NCBI GenBank assembly: GCA_025057245.1
Contig: JANWYC010000087.1
Coordinates: 1-5,353 of the forward strand
Direction: 5' to 3'
Origin: Aquificaceae bacterium
GTDB lineage: Bacteria > Aquificota > Aquificia > Aquificales > Aquificaceae
Length of the DNA: 5,353 nt
The notes under the pieces are model-generated. The model saw only the letters and a program-made list of their open reading frames with translations, was not told where the DNA came from and did not search any database. Made by a program: the position numbers and the translations under genes. Below are positions 1 through 5,073 of the stretch, piece by piece. The stretch's first letter is position 1, and each line of letters starts with the position of its first letter.

Positions 1-289
1 CCTGTCCTTGCTCTACCACCAAGTCTCTTATCACCTCGTATCCATCTATAGGCTCAACGGTTATTTCCTGCTCTTGAAAAATCCATGTGGAACAGGCTAA
101 CACATGCTTTCCAGATAGCTTCACTGCGCAAGTTCCACACACACCAGACCTACACATACTTCTAAAGGTAAGGCTTGGGTCTAAGTCCTCCTTTATCCTG
201 TTAAGTAGCTCAAGAAGCGTAAGTTTTCCCCTAACATCTATCTCAAACTCCTGCCATTGATTGATATGTCTGCGCACTTTTACTTTCAT
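1..289 (-). CDS. frdB: Fumarate reductase / succinate dehydrogenase iron-sulfur subunit, N-terminal part (runs off left edge)
   Basis: Reading the minus strand from the ATG at 289 gives 96 residues with no stop before the window edge. This is the plant-type 2Fe-2S ferredoxin domain that opens all SdhB/FrdB proteins: MKVKVRR start, then the cluster ligands in the pattern C46-RSGV-C51-GT-C54 and C66 in 'VLACS'. In the family this subunit passes electrons between the flavoprotein (SdhA/FrdA) and a membrane anchor or another donor. The 4Fe-4S and 3Fe-4S half must lie beyond position 1. In Aquificaceae fumarate reduction is a step of the reductive TCA cycle, so FrdB is the more likely name, but the sequence here cannot separate FrdB from SdhB. 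A purine-rich AAAAGG sits 7 bases before the ATG. The gene starts one base after the stop of the sigma-54 activator, so it is probably the downstream member of the same operon. Confidence 0.92.
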   Translation of the reverse strand, partial: MKVKVRRHINQWQEFEIDVRGKLTLLELLNRIKEDLDPSLTFRSMCRSGVCGTCAVKLSGKHVLACSTWIFQEQEITVEPIDGYEVIRDLVVEQGQ

Positions 290-290
290 T

Positions 291-1799
291 TCAATACCTT
301 TTCAGCTGTATGCTGTACTTCTTTATCCTGTAGTCTAACTGTCTGAGAGTATAGCCAAGAAGCCTTGCAGCTCTTGATTTGATGTAGCCCGTTTTCTCAA
401 GGGCTTTGAGTATTTCCTCTCTCTCCGTGTTCTCAATTACTTGTGGTATGTTCTTTAGTTCTGAAGTGGAAAGGTTGGCAAAAAAGTAAGGCGGAAGGTC
501 CTTCTCTCTAATAAGTCCATCTTTGAGTATAACCAGCCTCTCTACTGCGTTTTCCAATTCTCTTACGTTACCATACCACGGATAGTCAGTAAAAACTTCT
601 ATCACCCTTGGGTGGAAGCTAACCTTTTTGTTGTATCGTTGGTTAAAAACTTGGAGAAAATGGTCTACCAGTATGGGTATGTCTTCTTTACGCTCTCTGA
701 GAGGTGGTATGTGTATGGGTAAGACGTTAAGCCTGTAGTAGAGGTCTTCCCTGAACTGTCCTTGAGAGACTAACTCTCTAAGGTTTTTGTTGGTGGCTGA
801 GATTATACGCACGTCAACCTTTATGGTCTTCTCACTTCCGAGCCTTTCTATCTCTTTGTCCTGTATCACCCTAAGTATTTTGGGCTGTAGAGACAAAGGC
901 ATGTCTCCTATCTCGTCAAGAAAGATAGTCCCTCCGTTGGCAAGTTCAAACTTACCCTTCTTTGAAGTGTATGCACCAGTAAAAGAGCCTTTTTCGTAAC
1001 CAAAAAGTTCAGCCTCCAAAAGTGTCTCTGGTATGGCACTGCAGTTTATGGTGATAAAGGGTTTTTCCTTTCTTTTGCTCATAAAGTGTATTGCCTTTGC
1101 CACAAGGCTTTTTCCAGTTCCACTCTCGCCAGTTATAAGCACGTTGGCATCCGTCTGAGCCACTCTTTCTACCAAGTCAAGAAGCTTTCTCACCGCCAAG
1201 CTTCTACCCACTATACCTTCCACGCTGTATTTTTCGCTTAAGGCTTTTGTAAGAAGTCTTTTCTCTTCCTCCCACTCTTGTCTTTCTTGGCTCATTCTCT
1301 CATCCAGCTTGTAAAGCATACCAATCATCGCACCTATAATCATGAGAAGCTCCACCCCTCTTTCTACGCTCTCTTGACCCAAGTCTTTAAACACCGCGAG
1401 CACGCCTATGTTCTCCCCACCCACTTTAATAGGAACCGCTATAAAGCTTTCCTTGTCCTCAAGTCTCTCTCTTAAGCCAGTTTTGTTAAGATAAGCGCTG
1501 ACCTTTATGTCAAAGAGAAAGGCAGGCACTCCATCTTTGTAAACCTTACCCACTATGCCCTCACCCTTTTTAAAAATACCTCTCTCTATCTCCTCCTCAG
1601 TAAGACCAAGAGCTTTAACTATCTTCAGTGCCTTGAGGTCAGCCCTGTATAGAGCTACGTAGCTATGACGCACATCCCAGAAAGAGTAGAGGACCTTTAA
1701 CACCTCTTCAAGGCTCTTGGTAAACTCGTAGCCTCTACTGAGTATTTTAGCAACTTCGTTTATTATAGTAAGCTCTCTAAGGTTAAGTCCCTTTTCCAT
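291..1799 (-). CDS. Sigma-54-dependent transcriptional activator, GAF-AAA+-Fis (NifA-like)
   Basis: This 502-residue bacterial enhancer-binding protein should remodel sigma-54 RNA polymerase using ATP. An N-terminal GAF sensor domain spans about 12-165. A short charged, probably coiled-coil linker spans about 163-190. The AAA+ domain spans about 193-425: Walker A GESGTGKS 224-231, loop 1 motif GSFTGA 271-276, Walker B TIFLDE 291-296, sensor I ATN 335-337, arginine-finger region FREDLYYRL 349-357, sensor II VRELENAVER 412-421. A Fis-type helix-turn-helix lies at about 460-497 (SRAARLLGYTLRQLDYRIKKY), close to the NifA C terminus. There is no receiver domain, so it is NifA/Nlh-like rather than a response regulator; the GAF ligand is unknown. 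The loop reads GSFTGA instead of GAFTGA, a tolerated variant. It overlaps the UPF0114 stop by one base (TAATG) and is followed after one base by frdB. The target genes cannot be read from this window, so the name nifA is not assigned. Confidence 0.95.
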   Translation of the reverse strand: MEKGLNLRELTIINEVAKILSRGYEFTKSLEEVLKVLYSFWDVRHSYVALYRADLKALKIVKALGLTEEEIERGIFKKGEGIVGKVYKDGVPAFLFDIKVSAYLNKTGLRERLEDKESFIAVPIKVGGENIGVLAVFKDLGQESVERGVELLMIIGAMIGMLYKLDERMSQERQEWEEEKRLLTKALSEKYSVEGIVGRSLAVRKLLDLVERVAQTDANVLITGESGTGKSLVAKAIHFMSKRKEKPFITINCSAIPETLLEAELFGYEKGSFTGAYTSKKGKFELANGGTIFLDEIGDMPLSLQPKILRVIQDKEIERLGSEKTIKVDVRIISATNKNLRELVSQGQFREDLYYRLNVLPIHIPPLRERKEDIPILVDHFLQVFNQRYNKKVSFHPRVIEVFTDYPWYGNVRELENAVERLVILKDGLIREKDLPPYFFANLSTSELKNIPQVIENTEREEILKALEKTGYIKSRAARLLGYTLRQLDYRIKKYSIQLKRY

Positions 1800-2272
1800 T
1801 AGTGGTCTTCTTTCACCTTGTAATAAAAAATAAGCACTCCAACTACCACCGCTATGGCTATACCGAAGAGAAGCGTATCAACAGGGTCTTTCCATTTTAC
1901 CACGTTTTTAGTAAAGGTTATGGCAAGTATGAGGATTACGACGCTGGCAAGCTTCGCCTTAAGCTGGTCTATACTCTCTATCTTTAACCAATCTGGCACT
2001 TCCAACTTTCCCACAAAGAGCTCATAAAGACCAACCGCAAAGATGTAAAGTATGACGGATAAAAGATGTATGTCCATTACCGCTATAAACTTGGTAGAGA
2101 GAATAGCGGTGTCCAAATACTCAGTGTCAGTAAATACTTTGTATAGAGTTTCTAAGGATAGATAGACTCCGTAAAAACCCAGAAAGACCGCACTTATAAA
2201 GAGGCTCAGAGCTGGCAAGATAGCTATAGCCTTACCCTTTTCTACGAACGCCTTTACTAACTTATCCATCAT
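1799..2272 (-). CDS. UPF0114 (YqhA-type) integral membrane protein
   Basis: The 157-residue protein has four hydrophobic helices at about 14-40, 62-86, 106-122 and 131-151. The stretch after helix 2 matches the UPF0114 signature: an aspartate in helix 2 (D67), then G81-YELFVGKLEVPDWL, then the conserved ID-LKAKLAS segment at 101-110. Length fits the family (E. coli YqhA is about 164 residues). The biochemical role of UPF0114 is unknown. The start has two adjacent ATGs (2272 and 2269). The Shine-Dalgarno AGGTGG ends only one base before the first, so the second ATG (155 residues) is the better-spaced start, although the first gives a clean ATGA overlap with the preceding lipoprotein gene. It is co-oriented and overlapping with both neighbours, so probably co-transcribed with the sigma-54 activator. 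Confidence 0.9.
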   Translation of the reverse strand: MMDKLVKAFVEKGKAIAILPALSLFISAVFLGFYGVYLSLETLYKVFTDTEYLDTAILSTKFIAVMDIHLLSVILYIFAVGLYELFVGKLEVPDWLKIESIDQLKAKLASVVILILAITFTKNVVKWKDPVDTLLFGIAIAVVVGVLIFYYKVKEDH

Positions 2273-2688
2273 TCCACCTGTTTATCTATTATAAGATTTA
2301 CGCCCCTGCTACCCACATGAGCGGTTATACTTCCTATCAGGTCGCCCTTCTCTTCCTGAAGGCTGTCAGACTTACCTAACTTTGCGGTTATTAGCACAAC
2401 GCCCTCCATCAACCTTTCATGTTCTACCTTATGCTTACCGTGTATTTTAAAGTCATAGGGAAACTGCGGGTTTTTAACCTTAAGCACCGCAAGAGGGTTA
2501 GGATTATCTGGCTTGCTCACCAGAAGAACGAGAAATCTGTGTTCCTTAGTTATCTTATGCTTTATGTCTTCTTTTATAAACACTCTGCCGTGCACAAACT
2601 GCCTTTTATACTTTTCCAAAGGTACGCCTTCTGGCACAGGCTGACAAGAGAGAAAAAGCGTCAAAACAAAGAATAACCAAAAAAGCAT
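2269..2688 (-). CDS. Putative lipoprotein with a CcmI C-terminal-like (cytochrome c biogenesis) domain
   Basis: This is a 139-residue exported protein. Residues 1-14 are strongly hydrophobic and end in FLSC, a slightly non-canonical lipobox with C15 as the likely lipidated residue. The mature part resembles the beta-rich C-terminal periplasmic domain of CcmI (CycH/NrfG-like), which in system I cytochrome c maturation binds apocytochrome c. Shared landmarks are G34-RV, a hydrophobic strand (RFLVLLVSKP 51-60), P65-LAVLK, FPYDF 76-80, T101-AKLGKSD, and GDLIGS 115-120. The membrane segments and TPR repeats of full CcmI are absent. The resemblance comes from motif order, so function is an inference. 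The gene is first in the minus-strand unit and overlaps the UPF0114 gene by ATGA. No Shine-Dalgarno precedes its ATG, which fits the near-leaderless promoter just upstream. An alternative is an uncharacterised lipoprotein with a convergent fold. Confidence 0.7.
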   Translation of the reverse strand: MLFWLFFVLTLFLSCQPVPEGVPLEKYKRQFVHGRVFIKEDIKHKITKEHRFLVLLVSKPDNPNPLAVLKVKNPQFPYDFKIHGKHKVEHERLMEGVVLITAKLGKSDSLQEEKGDLIGSITAHVGSRGVNLIIDKQVE

Positions 2689-2699
2689 AGGTATGGAAT

Positions 2700-2705
2700 A
2701 TTATA
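2700..2705 (-). promoter_or_regulatory. -10 box of minus-strand operon promoter (TATAAT), near-leaderless
   Basis: Read on the minus strand this is a perfect TATAAT. Only 11 bases separate it from the ATG of the lipoprotein gene at 2688, so with normal start-site spacing the transcript would begin about 5 bases before the start codon. The absence of a Shine-Dalgarno before that ATG supports initiation on a leaderless or nearly leaderless mRNA. The -35 region is poor: no TTGACA-like hexamer lies at 16-18 bases, the closest being ATTCTT at 17. This weakens the call or points to an activator. Confidence 0.5.
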
Positions 2706-2710
2706 ACAGT

Positions 2711-2842
2711 GTGTTTTGTCTAAAGAATACTTTCTGATACTTGATACTCAAATGCTTTAGAATGTAAGCCTTACCATGCAAGAATTCCTAAAACCCTTGA
2801 AGACCGTAGATTTATTAGACGGTTGGATGTTAGACAAAGCAT
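2711..2842. repeat. Imperfect long inverted repeat, possible structured RNA
   Basis: Arms 2711-2723 (GTGTTTTGTCTAA) and 2830-2842 (TTAGACAAAGCAT) can pair over 13 positions with two G-U wobbles. Inside, after an unpaired interval on each side, 2748-2760 and 2788-2800 pair again with mismatches (TCAA/TTGA and TTTAG/CTAAA, with one G-C between). The result is a closing stem, a wide bubble and an apical stem. This layout can belong to a small RNA, but it could also be chance in AT-rich DNA. A TATTAT on the plus strand at 2699-2704 would start a transcript at about the left arm, but no matching -35 is visible. Confidence 0.25.
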
Positions 2843-2916
2843 TGGTAGGGCGGTGCTTTTCTCTAATATATAGGAGTGCTAGCGAGGTGAGTTATTGTTT
2901 CATGCCTATGAGATAA
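2776..2916 (+). CDS. Doubtful small ORF, 46 codons
   Basis: An ATG at 2776 opens a 46-residue frame starting MQEFLKPLKTVDLLDGW and ending in MPMR before TAA at 2914. Its codons (AGG, ATA, CTA, AAG) resemble those of the neighbours, and it has a mix of hydrophobic and charged residues. However, there is no Shine-Dalgarno (GTAAGCCTTACC precedes the ATG), no convincing promoter of its own, and I recognise no family. It could be a small protein, a fragment of a decayed gene, or simply an open frame by chance. It overlaps the inverted repeat at 2711-2842. Confidence 0.18.
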   Translation: MQEFLKPLKTVDLLDGWMLDKALVGRCFSLIYRSASEVSYCFMPMR

Positions 2917-2939
2917 TTCTCAAACATTCTCTACCGAGA
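2910..2939. repeat. Two adjacent 4-bp hairpins, GAGA-N4-TCTC and TCTC-N4-GAGA
   Basis: GAGA-TAAT-TCTC lies at 2910-2921 and TCTC-TACC-GAGA at 2928-2939. They use the same tetramers in opposite order and end one base before the -35 box of the rightward promoter. The position is suitable for an operator or activator site, but the arms are short and the arrangement could be chance. Confidence 0.2.
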
Positions 2940-2940
2940 T

Positions 2941-2969
2941 TTGTATAAGATGCGGGTTGAAGTTATATT
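2941..2969 (+). promoter_or_regulatory. Sigma-70-type promoter for the DUF2892-ruvX-mltG-archaemetzincin unit
   Basis: TTGTAT at 2941-2946 and TATATT at 2964-2969 are separated by exactly 17 bases, the optimal spacing. Transcription would start near 2976, giving a leader of about 23 bases with the Shine-Dalgarno inside it. The AT-rich run that follows is consistent with easy melting. Confidence 0.5.
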
Positions 2970-2981
2970 AAAATAATTAAT

Positions 2982-2990
2982 AAGGAGGTG
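2982..2990 (+). promoter_or_regulatory. Strong Shine-Dalgarno of the DUF2892 gene (AAGGAGGTG)
   Basis: This is a near-perfect anti-16S complement located 8 bases before the ATG at 2999. It is much stronger than any other ribosome site in the window and fixes the start of the 61-residue protein. It suggests high initiation on the first cistron, with the overlapping downstream genes possibly served by coupling. Confidence 0.8.
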
Positions 2991-2998
2991 CGCAGGCT

Positions 2999-3184
2999 AT
3001 GGAGAAGAACATGTCTACTATAGACAGAGGTTTAAGAGTTGTCCTTGCCCTTATATTCCTGTACCTTGCCTTTACCAAAGGCGGAGCGTGGTGGATACTG
3101 GGAATAGTCGGTATAGTATTAATAGGCACTTCTGTTATGGGTTTTTGTCCACTTTATAGGGTGATAGGTATGAAGACGGGTTGA
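2999..3184 (+). CDS. DUF2892 (YgaP transmembrane-like) small inner membrane protein
   Basis: The 61-residue protein follows the DUF2892 pattern: a short amphipathic start with N-M-STIDRGLRV, a first hydrophobic helix at about 12-26, a glycine/tryptophan turn (KGGAWW), a second helix at about 32-48, and the signature GFCPLYR at 48-54 with cysteine C50. In the family this module is either freestanding, as here, or fused to rhodanese domains (YgaP). A role in sulfur or thiol handling is suspected from such fusions but unproven. The start is set by the strong Shine-Dalgarno. The stop TGA overlaps the TTG start of ruvX (TTGA), so the two are probably translationally coupled. Confidence 0.88.
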   Translation: MEKNMSTIDRGLRVVLALIFLYLAFTKGGAWWILGIVGIVLIGTSVMGFCPLYRVIGMKTG

Positions 3185-3585
3185 AGGTTCTAGCCATAGA
3201 TTATGGAACTAAGTGGATAGGCTTAGCATTTGGAGACACTAGACTCAGGCTTGCAGTTCCTTTAAGCAGGATTGAAAACAGAGGAGAGCGTGTGTTCAGG
3301 GACATAGCTCTTAAGGTTCAAGAGCTGGACGTGTCCCTTGTTTTAGTCGGTATGCCTTTGACGCCTTCGGGCAGAGAAGGTCAAAGGGCTATGGAAGTAA
3401 GGGAGTTTACTCAGAGACTCAGACAGGTGCTTCCAGAGGAAGTGGAAGTCTCTTTCTGGGATGAGAGGTATACCACCTTTGATGCCTATAGCCTGATGCA
3501 GGGTTTAAGCGGTAGTAAAAAGAGGGAGTTGAAAGATAGCCTCTCCGCATACGCCCTACTCCTTGAATACATGGAAAGCCTATGA
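3181..3585 (+). CDS. ruvX: RuvX/YqgF family nuclease, putative pre-16S rRNA maturation enzyme
   Basis: The 134-residue protein has the RNase H-like fold motifs of YqgF: AIDYGTKWIGLAFGD at 5-19 with catalytic-type D7, VGMPL at 56-60, DERYTT at 94-99, and a C-terminal KDSLSAYALLLEY with D119. The family is known to process the 5' end of pre-16S rRNA and was earlier called a Holliday-junction resolvase homologue. Length matches the family. The start is TTG at 3181, which places MKVLAIDYGT exactly where the family begins. It overlaps the preceding stop by 4 bases, and its TGA overlaps the mltG ATG (ATGA). A weak AGGT lies about 11 bases upstream, so expression probably depends on coupling to the DUF2892 gene. 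Confidence 0.95.
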   Translation: MKVLAIDYGTKWIGLAFGDTRLRLAVPLSRIENRGERVFRDIALKVQELDVSLVLVGMPLTPSGREGQRAMEVREFTQRLRQVLPEEVEVSFWDERYTTFDAYSLMQGLSGSKKRELKDSLSAYALLLEYMESL

Positions 3586-4562
3586 AATACCTTAAGCTTT
3601 TCCTAATAATCCTAATGCCAGCCTTTGCTCTGACTTTTATGCTCTATTCCTTCGCACCCGTTAAGGTTGAGAAGAAGTCTGTGGAAATTCCATACGGAAC
3701 TCCTACCACAAGCATCGCCCTTTTGCTGTATAAGGAGAACGTGCTGAGAAACCCTCTGTCTTTTCTCTCCATTCACGCAGTTTTGAGAAGTAGGTTAGAA
3801 GCGGGTGAGTATGAGTTTGAAGGAATTCTATATCCGTGGACCGTATACAAGAAGATAAGCAAAGGTGAGAGAAAGGTTTACAAAGTAACCATTCCAGAAG
3901 GTTCAGACCTTTACGATATAGCTAAAATATTAGAAAGTCAACTTATATGCTCTTCGGAGGATTTTTTAAAATACGCCCTTTCTGAGGAGACCGCCAGAAA
4001 GTATTCTCTAAAGACAAAAAACATGGAAGGCTTTCTCTTTCCAGACACTTACTTTTTTTCAAAAAACACCCATCCTGTTAGAGTCATACACGAGATGCAT
4101 CAAAACTTTCTGAAAAAGACAAAGGAACTGAGGGAGAAGCTCTCTGAAAAAAACATGACCCTTGAAAGCTGGGTTATCATAGCCTCCATGATAGAGAAGG
4201 AGACTTCAAAGCCCGAGGAAAGACCTTTGGTATCTGCGGTTATACACAACAGAATAAAGAAAGGTATGAAACTCCAGATAGACCCAACGGTCATATACGC
4301 ACTGAAGAGGAAAGGAGAGTGGAAAGGAGACCTTACGCTAAGGCACCTTAGAGAGGATGACCCTTACAACACATACTACTATTACGGACTACCACCCTCA
4401 CCAATTTGCAACCCGGGGTTAGAATCCCTTAAAGCAGCCCTTGAGCCTGCAAGGGTAGATTACCTATACTTTGTAGCGGACGGTAACGGAGGACACTACT
4501 TTAGCAGAACCTTAAGGGAACATAACCGTTGGGTAAGGGTTTACAGAAGTGTTAGAGAGTAA
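3582..4562 (+). CDS. mltG: Endolytic murein transglycosylase MltG (YceG-like)
   Basis: The 326-residue membrane-anchored protein should cleave nascent glycan strands in the periplasm and so terminate peptidoglycan chains. A single N-terminal membrane helix at about 5-24 anchors it. A LysM-like region (about 32-145, with VEIPYGT and VTIPEGSDLYDIAKIL) precedes the catalytic YceG domain. Landmarks are EGFLFPDTY 149-157, ASMIEKET 201-208 (E205 aligns with the catalytic glutamate of the family), HNRIKKGMKLQIDPTVIY 222-239, YNTYYYYGLPPSPICNPG 262-279, and YLYFVADGNGGHYFS 294-308. Length is typical. ruvX-mltG adjacency is common in bacteria, and here the ATGA overlap indicates coupling. The last 14 bases are shared with the archaemetzincin gene in another frame. 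Confidence 0.96.
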   Translation: MKYLKLFLIILMPAFALTFMLYSFAPVKVEKKSVEIPYGTPTTSIALLLYKENVLRNPLSFLSIHAVLRSRLEAGEYEFEGILYPWTVYKKISKGERKVYKVTIPEGSDLYDIAKILESQLICSSEDFLKYALSEETARKYSLKTKNMEGFLFPDTYFFSKNTHPVRVIHEMHQNFLKKTKELREKLSEKNMTLESWVIIASMIEKETSKPEERPLVSAVIHNRIKKGMKLQIDPTVIYALKRKGEWKGDLTLRHLREDDPYNTYYYYGLPPSPICNPGLESLKAALEPARVDYLYFVADGNGGHYFSRTLREHNRWVRVYRSVRE

Positions 4563-5073
4563 GAAGTTCGTATATCTTATAGCCTTTGGCTTGGAAAAAA
4601 GGCTCTTGTTGGGTGTTTCCAAGAACATAAAAGAAGTCTTCGGTTTTGAGGTAAGAACATCTCACGTAGAAACCATTCCAAACTTTGGGTATGAACCTTC
4701 AAGAGGGCAATACAGAGCGGACGCGCTGTTAGAATACATCTCCCGTCTTTACTATCCAGACATGCTAAAGCTGGTCGCCCTTTTTCCCTTTGACTTATAC
4801 CACGAGGGTTTTAACTTTGTCTTTGGGGTTGCTCCGCTGGGTGGTAGTCATGCCTTGGTAAGCACTTACAGGCTCTACGACGGAGATGAAAGGCTATACT
4901 TTGAAAGGGTCTGCAAAGAAGTAAACCACGAGCTGGGTCATACCTTTGGTCTTCCCCATTGCAAAAGGCAGGGTTGCGTGATGAACTTTTCTAACAGTCT
5001 TTGGGAAGTGGACAGAAAGACAAGGTTTCTGTGCGAGAGGTGTAAGGACGTGATAAGCACGAGGTTTAGTTAG
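4549..5073 (+). CDS. amzA: Archaemetzincin family zinc metalloprotease
   Basis: The 174-residue protein carries the full archaemetzincin zinc signature. H127-E-x-x-H131-x-x-G134-x-x-H137 binds the catalytic zinc, with E128 as general base. It is followed directly by C138-x4-C143-x-M145 and then C162-x-x-C165, whose cysteines form a second, structural zinc site in solved family members. The upstream core has the expected strands, VYLIAFG 8-14 and LVALFPFDLY 75-84. Family substrates are poorly defined (aminopeptidase-like activity is reported for some). No signal peptide is seen, so it is probably cytoplasmic. The start is GTG at 4549, 14 bases inside mltG, with AAGGG about 9 bases before it. 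No nearer ATG exists, and the family N terminus starts just after. The gene ends tail-to-tail with the hypB remnant, overlapping by 4 bases. The family is mainly archaeal and animal and patchy in bacteria, so transfer is plausible. Confidence 0.92.
   Translation: MLESKKFVYLIAFGLEKRLLLGVSKNIKEVFGFEVRTSHVETIPNFGYEPSRGQYRADALLEYISRLYYPDMLKLVALFPFDLYHEGFNFVFGVAPLGGSHALVSTYRLYDGDERLYFERVCKEVNHELGHTFGLPHCKRQGCVMNFSNSLWEVDRKTRFLCERCKDVISTRFS

Larger units (their letters stand above)
2689..2998. other. 310-base divergent intergenic region
   Basis: This is the only sizeable gap in the window. It separates the leftward lipoprotein-UPF0114-activator-frdB unit from the rightward DUF2892-ruvX-mltG-archaemetzincin unit. 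It contains the promoters for both, an imperfect long inverted repeat (2711-2842), a 46-codon ORF of doubtful reality (2776-2916), and two short hairpins (2910-2939). I see no tRNA, rRNA, CRISPR repeat or insertion-sequence end. Its size is large for a genome this compact, leaving room for a small RNA or a decayed gene. Confidence 0.8.

Noticed and set aside
787..999. Plus-strand open frame of 70 codons
   Set aside because: It lies wholly inside the AAA+ domain of the sigma-54 activator on the other strand, has no recognisable domain and is a reading-frame shadow.
1035..1050. TGGCAC followed by TTTAT, sigma-54-like, on the plus strand
   Set aside because: The -12 GC is missing and the site is deep inside the activator coding sequence facing the wrong way.
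1278..1475. Plus-strand open frame of 65 codons
   Set aside because: It is antisense to the GAF/linker part of the activator, with no family resemblance and no ribosome site.
1802..1987. Plus-strand open frame of 61 codons
   Set aside because: It is antisense to the UPF0114 gene, whose own frame carries the clear family signature.
2419..2676. Plus-strand open frame of 85 codons
   Set aside because: It is antisense to the lipoprotein gene. The minus-strand frame has a signal peptide, operon overlaps and domain motifs; this one has none.
2843..2858. Possible sigma-54 promoter TTGGTAGGGCGGTGCT in the intergenic region
   Set aside because: The GG and GC elements are 9 bases apart instead of the required 10, and the rest of the -24 box matches poorly.
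4100..4294. Minus-strand open frame of 64 codons
   Set aside because: It is antisense to the catalytic domain of mltG, including its conserved glutamate motif.
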